Origin: Hordeum vulgare subsp. vulgare
Taxonomy: Eukaryota > Streptophyta > Magnoliopsida > Poales > Poaceae
Assembly (NCBI RefSeq): GCF_904849725.1
Contig: NC_058520.1
Location: 346,453,670 to 346,517,669, forward strand
Reading direction: 5' to 3'
Length of the DNA: 64,000 nucleotides
Under the pieces are notes generated by a model. That model was given only the letters and a program-made list of their open reading frames with translations. It did not search any database and was not told the DNA's origin. Made by a program: the position numbers and the translations under genes. Positions within the stretch are counted from its first letter, which is position 1, and each line of letters opens with the position of its first letter. Positions 1-11,141 of the stretch are shown here, one piece after another.

Positions 1-375
1 TAATTGTTGTTGCAAGTTTTACGTGCCTGATTTGGGTTTCTAGCAAGAACGCCTTCTTACCTACGTGACAGCCACAACGATGAAATGCCCAAGCTATTTA
101 CCCTTCATAAGGACCCTTTTCATCAAATCCAATCCGACTAGAGTAGGAGAGACAGACACCCGCTAGCCACCTTTATGCACGATGTGCATGTCTGTCGGTG
201 GAACCAGTCTCTCGTAAGTGTACGTGTAAAGTCGGTCCGGGTCGCTTCATCCCACAATACCGCCGGAAAATAATAAGACTAGTAGCGGCAAGCAAATTGA
301 CAAATCATCACCCACAACTTTTGTGTTCTACTCGTGCATAGAATCTACGCATAGAAAACCCGGCTCGGATGCCAC
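1..375 (-). other. 5' leader of Angela-type Copia element A0 (partial)
   Basis: Untranslated leader between the 5' LTR (376-2140) and the gag of a minus-strand Angela/BARE-type element whose remainder lies left of the window. It is similar in content and order to the A1 leader at about 31900-32279. Just inside the LTR the minus strand reads GTGGCATCCGAGCC, the position and rough form of a tRNA primer-binding site, diverged from the initiator-Met pattern TGGTATCAGAGC. I see no coding sequence. Confidence 0.8.
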
Positions 376-2140
376 TGTTGGGTAACGTAGCATAAATTCA
401 AAATTTTCCTACGCATATTCAGATCTTCCTATGGAGAGACCAGAAACGAGAGAGGGGTAAGAGCATTTTCGTACCTTTGAAGATCGCTAAGCGGAAGTGT
501 TGCTAGAACGCGGTTGATGGAGTCGTACTCGCAGCGATTCCGATCTAGTGCCGAACTACGGCACCTCCGCGTTCAACACACGTGCAGCCCAGTGACGTCT
601 CCTGCACCTTGATCCAGCAAGGAGGAGGGAGAGGTTGGATAAGAACTCCAGCAGCACGACGGCGTGGTGTCGATGGAGAGACGAGGTCTCCCGGCAGGGC
701 TTCCCCAAGCACCGGCAGAGAGGAGGAGGAAGAAGAGCGGGGCTGCGCCGAGAGAGAGGGAAAACCGTGTGTCCCAATGGCCAAAAGTGCCCGATATATA
801 TAGGGGGACGGGAGAGGGGGTGCCACCCCTAGGGTCCCCACCCTAGGGGGTGCGGCAGCCCCCCAGATGGGAGGTGCGGCCGCCAGAAGGGGGAGGAGGG
901 GGTGGCGCACCATTTGGTGGGCCTTAGGCCCACCTGGCCAAGGGTTTGCCCCCCCCCCCTTTTTCTCTCCCTTGCGCTATGGGCTGAGTGGGGAGGCGCA
1001 CCATCCCATCTAGGGGCTGGTTCCCACCCCCACTTGGCCCACCTTATCTCCCGGGATCGTTGCCCCCCTTCGGTGGTCCTCCGGGGCCACCTCCGGTGGT
1101 CCCGGTGGTCCCGGTACGTTACCGGTGATGCCCGAAACACTTCCGGTATCCGAAACCATCCGTCCTATATATCAATCTTTACCTCCGGATCATTTCGGAA
1201 CTCCTCGTGACGTCCAGGATCTCATCCGGGACTCCGAACAACTTTCGGTAACCTCGTATAACAATTCCCTATAACCCTAGGGTCATCGAACCTTAAGTGT
1301 GTAGACCCTACGGGTTCGGGACACAGGCAGACATGACCGAGACACCTCTCTGGCCAATAACCATCAGCGGGGTCTGGATACCCATGGCGGCTCCCACTTG
1401 CTCCACGATGATCTCATTGGATGAACCACGATGTGAAGGATTCAATCAATCCAGTATACGATTCCCTTTGTTTGTCGGTATAGAACTTGCCCGAGATTCG
1501 ATCGTCGGTATACCTATACCTTGTTCAATCTCGTTACCGGTAAGTCTCTTTACTCATTCCGTAGCACGTCATCATGTGACTAACTCCTTAGTCACATTGA
1601 GCTCATGATGATGTTCTACTGAGTGGGCCCAGAGATACCTCTCCGTCACACGGAGTGACAAATCCCGATCTCGATTCGTACCAACCCAACAGACACTTTC
1701 GGAGGTACCCGTAGTGCACCTTTATAGTCACCCAGTTATGTTGCGAGGTTTTATACACCCAAAGCACTCCTACGGTATTCGGGAGTTGTACAATCTCACG
1801 GTCGAAGGAACAGATACTTGACATTAGAAAAGCATTAGCATACGAACAATACGATCTAGTGCTAGGCTTAGGATTGGGTCTTGTCCATCACATCATTCTC
1901 CCAATGATGTGATCCCGTTATCAATGACATCTAATGCCCATGATCAGGAAACCATGATCATCTATTGACTAACGAGCTAGCCAACTAGAGGCTTGCTACG
2001 GACACATGTGATCTATTTATTCACACATGTATTACTGTTTCCTGTTAATACAATCATAGCATGAACAATAGACGATTATCATGAACAAGGAAATATGATA
2101 ATAATCATTTTATTATTGCCTCTAGGGCATATTTCCAACA
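376..2140 (-). mobile_element. 5' LTR of Angela/BARE-type Copia element A0
   Basis: A 1765-bp LTR. On the minus strand it starts TGTTGGAAATATGCCCTAGA at 2140 and ends in ...CCCAACA at 376, the terminal signature of the Angela/BARE-1/WIS Copia group. Its length matches the usual 1.7-1.8 kb. A TATA box lies at 793-805. The element is inserted in the gag of Gypsy element G1. The flanking 5 bp on the right is CCTAT, but the matching duplicate would be outside the window and cannot be checked. Small plus-strand and minus-strand ORFs within it are incidental. Confidence 0.93.
793..805 (-). promoter_or_regulatory. TATA box of the A0 LTR
   Basis: The minus strand reads CCCCCTATATATATCGGG around here, at the same relative position as in the A1 LTRs (13598-13605 and 32743-32751). 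It is the likely core promoter of the element. Confidence 0.7.
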
Positions 2141-2586
2141 CCTATTTCTCCACAGATCTTGCATGCGCAAGTCTTCTCCTTCAGATTATCATAGCACTTC
2201 TGAATAAGACGGGATCTTAACAAAGTCTTCTTGAATTCGTCCCAGGTTTCTGCTCCACTAAATCCTTGTATGGCATGATGCATTTTCCACCAGATAGCAG
2301 CACTTTGGGTAAAGTATTGGAGAGCGTGTTCCACTTCATACTTCCTTGAGATTAAGTTGCTCCCGAAGTGGTTCTCCATGTTTTGAATCCATATAACAAC
2401 CTCCAGCTGGGTCATTGGTCCAGAGACTACAAGTCCAGCTTCATACTCCATCTGGTAGGGTTGAGGTTTTGGGGATGAGACGGTTAAGAGAGGGAGGGAG
2501 ATACACACAATACAAACAATTTTTTTGAGAATAGGTTTTATTTGTGGCCGTCGGAAAACACACACCAAAGACGGCTCACAAATCAT
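2141..2586 (-). pseudogene. Truncated gag of Gypsy element G1
   Basis: The minus-strand reading frame resembles a plant Ty3/Gypsy Retrotrans_gag domain. It has a W-x-x-x-M-E-x-x-F helix start (IWIQNMENHFGSN), then ALQYFTQSAAIWW and WDEFKKTLLRSRLI, which correspond to the WLRKMERE..., AAAWW and WEKFKQAF segments of the G3 gag. It is cut at 2141 by Angela element A0, so the rest of G1 lies left of the window. The N-terminal 45 or so residues do not look like gag, so the true start is uncertain. The frame runs into the A0 LTR. Confidence 0.75.
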
Positions 2587-2947
2587 CGTATCTAACGTGG
2601 GTATATTACAGGGGTTTCGACTTCAAATGGTCATATAAATATTCGAACCCTTCAAGGTCTTCGAATTCTTCGGGTCTTGAGAGTCTACTGTTGGTGTAGC
2701 TTCAATTCTTCAAAAGCATGGTGAAATCCTCTTTACTTTGAAGTAGAACTTCGTTGATTCTTCATGAGGTCGAAGGGGTAAGGGGATTGTATAGCTATTT
2801 GAGGTGAGAGAGAACATTTGATGAAATTAGAAGAGATGAGAAGTGAAGGATGTTCTTGAAAATAAGATTTTTGAGAGATCCTATCCTAAGAAGTTTCCAG
2901 TTTCTAGGGTCACGTCCTACAGTCAACATGTGCTCTGATACCATTTC
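2587..2947 (-). other. 5' leader of Gypsy element G1
   Basis: Non-coding leader between the G1 LTR and its gag. It contains the primer-binding site at 2932-2943 next to the LTR. It is only about 360 bp long, against about 1070 bp with an extra ORF in the related element G3. Nothing else is recognisable. Confidence 0.7.
2932..2943 (-). other. Primer-binding site of G1 (initiator Met-tRNA type)
   Basis: The minus strand reads TGGTATCAGAGC, a perfect 12-nt match to the plant initiator-methionine tRNA 3' end complement, 4 nt inside the LTR boundary at 2948. This fixes orientation and LTR end. Confidence 0.9.
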
Positions 2948-5913
2948 TGTAGCGACCCGACTCAAGACGAGTCAAGCCTCTGTGTATCTGTGCCATCCCT
3001 GGATCAGTATGCTGGCAAACACAGTACATCAATGTATATATCAAAGTGCAATCACATGTAAATAGCGTAAAACTGATATATACCTTAAATATCTCAGCGG
3101 AAGCAGTCAAGGGAGTGGAGTCCCAATAAACACCAACGGCAAGTTGAGTGTAGACCGTAACCCGGAATCATACTCTTACTCGTCGAAGAAAAGCAAAATA
3201 TTACTACGCAGTTGGTTGTCAATGAGATGGTTCCGCCAACCAGTTCTCATACCCGAGTTATCAATATTACCCTCATCAAATATATATAATGGTGTTGAGA
3301 AATCCAGATAACTTCAGTTCCTTTGGCTCAAGTTGTCCATGACCGTGGACACGGCTAATCGATTAGGTTTGAGTACTCTGCAGAGTTTTGCACACGTTCC
3401 CCACAAGATTTGATCGCCTCCGTGTATGTCCTCGCACTTCAGGGTGTTTGAAGACCGCATGATCAAAACATGGTCTTTCAACGGGTCCCTCTGAATCCCT
3501 GTCGGTGCCCATCCATTCCTACCGTTCTTCTACATATGCTAGCACCGCCTGTCCAGAGTCGCCGCGTTGTCCAACCAAGCCAGAGCCCATAATGACTTGT
3601 GGCTGTGCAGGTAAGCCTTGGGTCTTGAAAATATCCGTCCGTCTCTTTGAGCCTGGGTGAAGCTTTCCGAAGGATGTCATGGCCGTCCCTAGCATCCCGG
3701 GTCATCCACTGGTTTCTCCACGGAGCCGATCAACCGTCCTTCACCCAGAGTTGCATTGCGTCCGAGGTCTTGAAAAGTCTTGTCTTAACCGGTCTTGATT
3801 ATTTAATCAACCTCGCATCACTCATGTTATGCACTCAACCGAAATCCCGTCTACTCAAGCATAGCAATATGAAATTTGTCGTCCCGGGGCCAAGTATCGG
3901 GGTTGTTGTGTGCCTACCACATGATACTACAATCTATACTAAAATTTCCAAATACCTACTCAGCATGCAATTGTGCATAGGATGGTAGAACTACGATGCA
4001 TAAAACATAGGTGATAGTATGATCAAAGTGACTTGCCTGGCGATGTTGACGAAGAAGAATTTCTCGAGAAATAACTTAGTAGACTACTCGTCACTCTCCG
4101 ATGAAATCTATATAACAAACATATCATTCACATAAGCACTCATACTAGCAATCATTCTAGCAATCAAAACAAAAGAGACAGCGAATAAGAATCCGAAAGA
4201 AACTTCACTAAAACTAGGAGTCTTCTACTACATCAACCACTAAATAAATTTTGTCTAACAGAAAAATAATAACAGGGAACTAAGATATAAATTTAACTAA
4301 GATAAAATAAAGTATTTTACATAAAACTATTTTGAAAGTATTTTCAAATGGGAGTTGAAACAGTACAGAAATCAATTGGAAGTTATTAGAGAACTAGAAT
4401 TGATTTTATGATAACAAATAAAATGAAATTTTGTTTTTGTTGAAAACCTACTGTTAACTAACAGAAAACAAAATATAAACTTTCTCAAATATAAAAGAAA
4501 ATAATTTAAAAACAATTAGAGAAAAAGAAATAGCCATAATCCTAAAAAAACTAAAACAAAATCTTTTTTGGTAAAAACCCAAAGTAAAAATATTTAAAAA
4601 AATTGAAACTTAAACTACTGAAGGATATGATCAATAGGAAATAGTAGCAAAAATAATTAATTTAAAAGATATTTTTAAACTCCCGGTATAAGCAAAACAA
4701 TATTTAAATCAAATCTGATCTTATTCAAATTTTATAAATCCAAACATAGACAAATTATATATTTTCGGAAACTACAAGAAATTTTTGATCTAACTCAAAA
4801 AGAATCACCTAATTTGGAGTTATAGACTAATAGATATAATTTTTCTAAGTTTGCACTTTTCTGGAAAGAAACTCTAACGGGATTTTTTTGAAGCTCACCG
4901 TGGCTGGAAGGTTGGCCGTGGCTGGGAGGTTAGACGGCGAGGTGGAGCTTGCTCCGGCGAGGGGAGGGGCACTCCCGCGAGGGGAGGGTCGCCGACGGGG
5001 AGGGGGAACGGTGGAGGGGGTCCCAGAGGCGAGGAAGGGGGGCGTCAGGGGCTCCTGGGCGTCCTTCTGTTCGGTTCCTGGCAGGAACAACAATGGTGGG
5101 TGCGCCATGGCTACGTGTAGGGAGAGGGAGGGGGAATCTTATAGGGGTGTGGGAGGTGTGGAGAGGGAAGGAATCCCGCGAATCTGGGAGAGGAAGCTTC
5201 GTGGGAAGCTTCTGCCATGGCTAGAGAAGGACGGTCGTGAGGAGTAAGAAGAAGGTATGGATAGGGCCAAATTCGTTTCCTAACGTGGCCCAGGTACTTT
5301 CCTAATAAAAGTGATTTCTTTCTTGTTTTCAAAAACCTGAAAGTAAACGATAAAAGGGAAACCAAATAAATTCGGAATATAGAGTTTCTATATACTAAAA
5401 TTATCATAAAAATAAAATCTAAATGATGGACATTTTTTCACGGCCAAAATAAAAACTTAAAAAAATGTTTTTCAGAAAATCCCCTAAATGCTTTATTTCT
5501 CTTTGAAAATATTTTCTCAATTAAATTTTGGTTTTGTTGGCTCAAAATATTTCAATGAATGCCCCTCGTTTTGGAGGGTCATGTTCCTCCTCTCTTTCTT
5601 GCTTGGCAAGAATTAATTCCCGACATTTCTTGAGTGGAGAAAAATAGAATTGCAAAACAAAAATCGAAAGAAAATTCAAATGCCACCTTCATTCAAATTC
5701 TTTATAGTTGAAGAAGTCATGTCATCTTCTCTCATTGAATTTTAACTCGCTGAATTTGAATTTATCGGAGCAGGGGAAAGTCATTTCATTCCCTCTCATT
5801 CAAAAGATTTGAAAAGTTTCAAATTTCACTCAAGTTTCAATCACTCAAGCAAACAAACAAACAATCTAATAATTATATTAACATTCCAAAATTTAAAATT
5901 TTGGGATGTTACA
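2948..5913 (-). mobile_element. 5' LTR of Gypsy element G1
   Basis: A 2966-bp LTR. On the minus strand it starts TGTAACATCCCAAAATTTTA at 5913 and ends ...GGGTCGCTACA at 2948, next to a perfect PBS. It shares its termini and long stretches of similarity (for example around 3340-3930) with the G3 LTRs, so the two belong to one lineage but are clearly diverged. G1 is inserted in the 3' LTR of the Maximus-type element at 5914. The AT-rich stretch 4100-4860 and the GC-rich stretch 4890-5250 correspond to similarly placed zones of the G3 LTR. ORFs inside are not real genes. Confidence 0.9.
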
Positions 5914-6675
5914 TGATGTATCCCGAAGTTCACACCCTTGCGGATGCTAATCTCCGTTGGACCGGTGTGGAGGCACAATGGTCCCCAAGATGCCACTAAG
6001 GCCACCGTAATCTCCTCACGCCCTCGCACAATGAAAGATGTCGTGATTCCACTAAGGGATCCTTGAGGGCGGTCACCGAACCCGTACAAACAAGGTTGGG
6101 GCAATCTCCACAACTTAATTGGAGGCTCCCAACAACACCACAAAGATTCACCACAATGGCATATGGCTTTGAGGTTACCACAAATGCTCGGGGCAGTCTC
6201 CACAACTTAATTGGAGACCCCGACGCTTGCCCGGAGCTTTAAACCACAATGATTGAGCTCCGAAGCACCACCAAGCTTCTAGGGGTATCAAGTACCCAAA
6301 GGTAATATGCTTCTCAACTTCTCACTTCCACGTATCACCGTGGATAACTGAAACCGATGCACCAAATGCAATGGCAAGGGCACACGGAGTGCCCCAATCC
6401 TTCTCTCCCAAATCCCACCAAAGCAATTAATGCTAGGGAGGAAAATGAGAGGAAGAATGAAGAAGAACACGAAGAACTCCAAGATCTAGACCCAATGGGT
6501 TCCCCTCACTTAGAGGACAAAGTGATTGGTGGAAATGTGGATCTAGATCTCCTCTCTCTTTTCCCTCAAGAACTAGAAAGAATCATTAGAGGGATTGAGA
6601 GTTAGCAAGCTAGAAGAAGGTCAACAATGGGGGAAGAACACGAGCTAAAGAGATAGGGTTCAATGCGGAACAAGA

Positions 6676-6689
6676 CCCCCTTTTATAGG
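6676..6689 (-). promoter_or_regulatory. TATA box of the Maximus-type 3' LTR
   Basis: The minus strand reads CCTATAAAAGGGGG, with the palindrome array (6728-6920) starting about 40 bp upstream. The same arrangement occurs in the 5' LTR at 35624-35637. Confidence 0.7.
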
Positions 6690-6727
6690 TGGGGAAAATC
6701 CAACCGTTAAGCCTCACAGCCCACACA

Positions 6728-6920
6728 GAGCGGTACTAACGCTCGTTAGGTTCACCAACCATGTTGAGGCCATGAAAAATAGTCCGACGGAGCGGTACTA
6801 CCGCTCCTGGAGCGATAGTAAAAAATTACTACCACTCCGGGGGCGGTACTACCTCTCCGGGGGCGGTACTACCGCTACACGAGCGGTACTACCGCTGGCA
6901 CTAGGAGCGGTACTACCGCT
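6728..6920 (-). repeat. Array of GAGCGGTACTACCGCTC palindromes upstream of the LTR TATA
   Basis: Near-perfect inverted repeats of the form GAGCGGTA-C-TACCGCTC. The clearest units are at 6728-6744 (one mismatch), 6790-6806, 6861-6876, 6881-6896 and 6905-6920, with more degenerate units between. They sit directly upstream of the TATA box in transcription direction. Conserved palindromic motifs at this place are reported for Sirevirus LTRs and are thought to be cis-regulatory; that role here is inference. Confidence 0.85.
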
Positions 6921-7947
6921 AGATACTCAAACTGCTGTAACTTTCGCATACGGACTCCGAATTCAACGAAACCAAGTTTGTTGGAAAGCTAGCGACATGG
7001 GCTAACACAATATTAATAGAAATATCAATAAGAAGCGAGTGATAAATGTCCCATAACAAAATGGTCACAACCCTTCTTCGAATAAGACCGGTAAAAACTC
7101 CCAACATCGAAAACATCATAGAAGATGCATATGGACTCCGCTTTTGATGAACTCGAGCGTGTCATGAAGATGGCCATAAGCTCTAAAAATCACAAATAGA
7201 AATACCAAACAAGAACCAAGAAGTATGATGCAAGGATGCAAATGGTTTGAGCTCTCAACGAACGATACTATCAAGCTACTCACTTGAGAGCCCCCCTTGA
7301 CAGTACGACAATCTATCCTAAAACAGAAAACATATCAAGGGCAAACCTATACCTTGCACCTCGTCCTCTTGAGCTAGATGACGATGATCTTGGCTTCCTC
7401 AAGATGGACCACCTTTCTTGCTTGCGTTGGCTTGATGAAGACTAGTTGATTGCTCCCCCATACACACTCTGGGTGAGCCGCACTTTAGCATATCTTCAAA
7501 AGTCCATTGCCACCATCCTCCACCACTTGACGTCATCCTCCATGGGTTGTATGAGATCTTCCTCTTGACACAAGCCCATGGAAACACACCTAACCCCACA
7601 TAGAACTCTCACGAAGACCATGGGCTAGTACACAAATATGTAATGGACAATGCTTACCGTACCATGGGATCACTTGATCCCTCTCGGTACATCTTGTATG
7701 TGTTGTGTGTTGATCATCTTGATTTACTCTTTGTCTGACGATCTTGATCAACCTTGTGTCTCTATGACCATTTTTTGGATAATACCTTGAATACCACCTT
7801 GGTCATCATATAAACTCCTTGAACCCAACAGATGGACTTCAAGAAGTGCATATGGACAAATCCTATAAATATAACTTAAGGCAACCATTAGTCCATAGGA
7901 ATTGTCATCAATTACCAAAACCACATATGGAGATATATGCTCCAACA

Positions 7948-10900
7948 ATCTCCCCCATTTTGGTAATTGATGACAACCACTTCAAGAGAGTTTATGTAAG
8001 GAAATAAGCATAACCAAGCGCACACATACAAAGCAATAATGCATGCGTGCAAGACGTAAATGCTTACGCAATAAAAGCAAAACCCTCTAAACATATCCAA
8101 AGTAAACTCTCTAAACTTCTCCCCCATTGGCATCGATTGCCAAAATGGACGAAAAGTTTAGAAAGCCAATATATTTGGTGGTCCTCCAAAAAGTGTGTAC
8201 TTCTCAACAAATGAGTGCAAAGAAATACACAAATACAATGATAAGTAGTTGGAGGAAAACAAACTATATTGAGGATCCAAAGATTGGAAATAAAAGGATC
8301 GTATGGCACAAAGACATACAAAAATAGAGGCAAGCAATCAAAAGATACCAGATGGAACAAACAACCATATGGTCCTTCGAACCACATAAATAACAGATAT
8401 TATGATAAAGGCAACAGAGTGTTTTATCAAAACTAGAGAAGCTCCCCATGATTTGTGCACTAATAAGAGATTTTTGTATTTGATACAAGTGCACAAAATA
8501 GGATCGTTGCTCCCCCAAAATTAATAAAAACACAGAACGAGTGCAAGAAGATAAATGAGACAATAAGCATATCACTTGCACAAAACAAATGGTTGAGCAA
8601 CATGTAAAAGAAGCAACTTAAGAATAGGCTCAACCAAAATAATGTGTGTGAGTCATGGCAAAGCACTTGAGAAGACTAAGATAAGGATGAGCATTACTCA
8701 TCAACATAGTCTTGATGAAATGAGACACAAAGTGCAAGACATATCATTCCCACACACACATACTAGAAAATGGGTTCACAAGCTTACTAATAAACAAAAT
8801 AAGAACCAACGCTTGTGACAACCCATGGTGAAGATAGGAAATAAGAACCTTGTCAAGAGGAGGGATACCAATCGAAATGGCAAAACCCTCATCAAGACAA
8901 GCATGAGGAAAAATAATCTTTACGGCCAAAGAGTGCATCAAGATGTAGGAAAATAAGATACGCACTCAAGACAAATCCTTTCATGAAGCCACCAAAAACT
9001 AAAAAAGGAAATGGAACAGTGGACGTGAAAGAAAAGAGGATATCAATTAGAGATGTAACTTCTCTCATGTGTAAAAGATTCTTAGTAGAAGACAATCATG
9101 ATGATATATATCCACAAAGAAGGATGTACACACAAAATGGTTACAAGAAGGAACAAACAAGATATCCAAAAGAAGTCATAAATATATCAATAAGATCTTT
9201 GCTTGGATTATTGCACATGGCCTAATATTTTCTTATTGTACAATATGAACTTCCAACATACAAACATCAAAGACATCCCAAGTAGAAATAAGACATCATC
9301 GTTCGAATGCTTTGAGAAAGGAAACAAGTACTACAAGAACGAATCAAGAGATTCATGCCATGATGCAACCTGGAAAAGAAAAGACAGGTTTGGGCCTTTG
9401 CAAGAAATGAATGCATGAAGTAGATACTTGTTACCGAGACACCATTGGATTGATGTAGTAGATAGTTGTTCGTTGATCATCCTAACTTGGCTCCGATAAC
9501 CACATGCTCTCAACACCTTCCTTATAGGTGAGCCGAGAATCCAACGCATCTCCAATTGTTCGTGGAACAACAAAACAAACAAAATGGTGCCCAAGATCAT
9601 TGGGACCAAAGAGTTAGAAAACCAACAATGCATAGGACAAACTCCACATAAATATGTGCACATATATATGAATTTGAATTTCATGCACACTTTAGCCAAT
9701 TTATGACAAGGTGGAGTATCCCCTATATATTGGGTCAAAGAAAGAAAGCAAGCAAAAGAAGCTATATATAGTAAATATGCATGCTCAAGGCTTTCAAGAA
9801 GCAACTCAACACAAAGTTGATAATACAGCAAAAGACAAGGTATGAAGTGATAATAAGATACCAAACGAAAAACTATCACTCGAAGGATATCAATTAAAAG
9901 ATACCTCAAGGAATGAGATATCCATTTACACATGCCAAATAAAAGGAAGCAAGATACGAATTGAAGGAAAACAAACACGAGATATCTAGTTTCCAAAAGA
10001 GAACTAGGTTCCAACAAACCAAACCCTCGACAAATTTTCATGATGGCACAAAGAATCATAGAGAGCAAGACTTGCGTCCCATCAACACACACTTGGTGGG
10101 GATCAAAAGATTTTATGATGGGCGAATAAAGAGAGTGTTCTAAAGAAAATAGGATAGCTCCCCCAAGGGATGTGCATTATATAGAATTTGCATTTAAATA
10201 AAAACTGCACAAGATGGGATCATCGCTTTCTCTATATCTATAAAAACACTATACATGTTAAAATAGATCCACAAGAGGCAAGGAAGACAAACGAAATACA
10301 AAATCCAATGTAAAGACGATTAGCAATTCCTACCACATGATGGGAATACCAATTGTAAAGGACAAGAAGTATTTTGGAAATGATACTCATTGGTAGATCG
10401 CAAATATATCCAAGATCATCTTTACCCATAAAACGCAAGCAAATGACACTTGTAGAGCAAACATGCCACCTAGGAACAAGATAATTTTCAATATCAACAC
10501 TAAGTGGCAATACCTCAAATGTACACATTCTCTAGGCTTCTAATATGCACATAGCATATTACTCCCCCATAATGTGATAACCCAACAATATTAACAAGTG
10601 GAAAATTAAAACCAACAAGATATAATTAATGGACCATATAGAATTTGAATTTCTCATGAGTAAGACATACCACATAGAAACTAGATAATCTTGAAATATC
10701 AATCCTAAGTGGTATTCCCCATGTATACACATTTATGGGATTGTGAGGTGTGCAAAGCACATCACTCCCCCACAATGGGATAATCCATTAACCTCTCACA
10801 AGAGCCAACAAATATACAAACAAGATGAAAAAAGGCTCAATACAAGACTCACATGTACATGATATGCAAACCAACATACACATACTCGATTATTCAACAT

Positions 10901-11141
10901 AAGCAAGTTGGAAGCACAACATGTACAAACACATGCAAGGTACAAAACCACAACATGCAAAGGGGCAAGCAACTAACAATGTAAACAGTTTAAGTACAAG
11001 TTACTGTAAGGAGGCACATTGGATATAAGATAGAAACTCGATAATCCAAATGACTTGGCTTGAGAAAATATGAATGATGAAGACCCCTTAATTCTTCATT
11101 ATGTATCCAAGTCTCTAATGTCCTCCACAAACACCTATTGA
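7948..11141 (-). other. Non-coding 3' internal region of the Maximus-type element with repeated polypurine tracts
   Basis: About 3.2 kb of AT-rich sequence between the gag stop and the 3' LTR, where pol would be in a full element. None of the ORFs here shows a DTG/DSG protease, HHCC zinc finger, YVDD or RNase H motif. The polypurine core GGGGGAG (CTCCCCC on plus) recurs at 7950-7956, 8119-8125, 8510-8516, 10158-10164, 10562-10568 and 10765-10771. The first of these abuts the 3' LTR and is the likely functional plus-strand primer. The segments 7950-7980 and 8119-8150 also share flanking sequence, so the units are larger than the purine core. Repeated polypurine tracts are a described Sirevirus feature. 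Confidence 0.75.

Larger units (their letters stand above)
5914..7947 (-). mobile_element. 3' LTR of the Maximus-type element, truncated by G1
   Basis: On the minus strand the LTR begins TGTTGGAGCATATATCTCC at 7947. It aligns with the 5' LTR (34587-36537) from 34862 onward; the piece matching 34587-34861 is displaced left by the G1 insertion. It holds a block at about 7332-7662 (about 331 bp) where the 5' LTR has only about 16 bp. By eye the two copies differ at roughly 6% of sites over the first 380 aligned bases, making this older than A1 and G3. Confidence 0.85.

Noticed and set aside
2932..2943. TGGTATCAGAGC strings as tRNA genes
   Set aside because: They are 12-nt primer-binding sites next to LTR ends; no cloverleaf surrounds them.
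9331..10092. 253-codon minus-strand ORF in the Maximus-type element
   Set aside because: Hydrophobic, cysteine-rich low-information translation in AT-rich DNA, with no pol or env-like motif and no relation to the gag frame. Probably chance.
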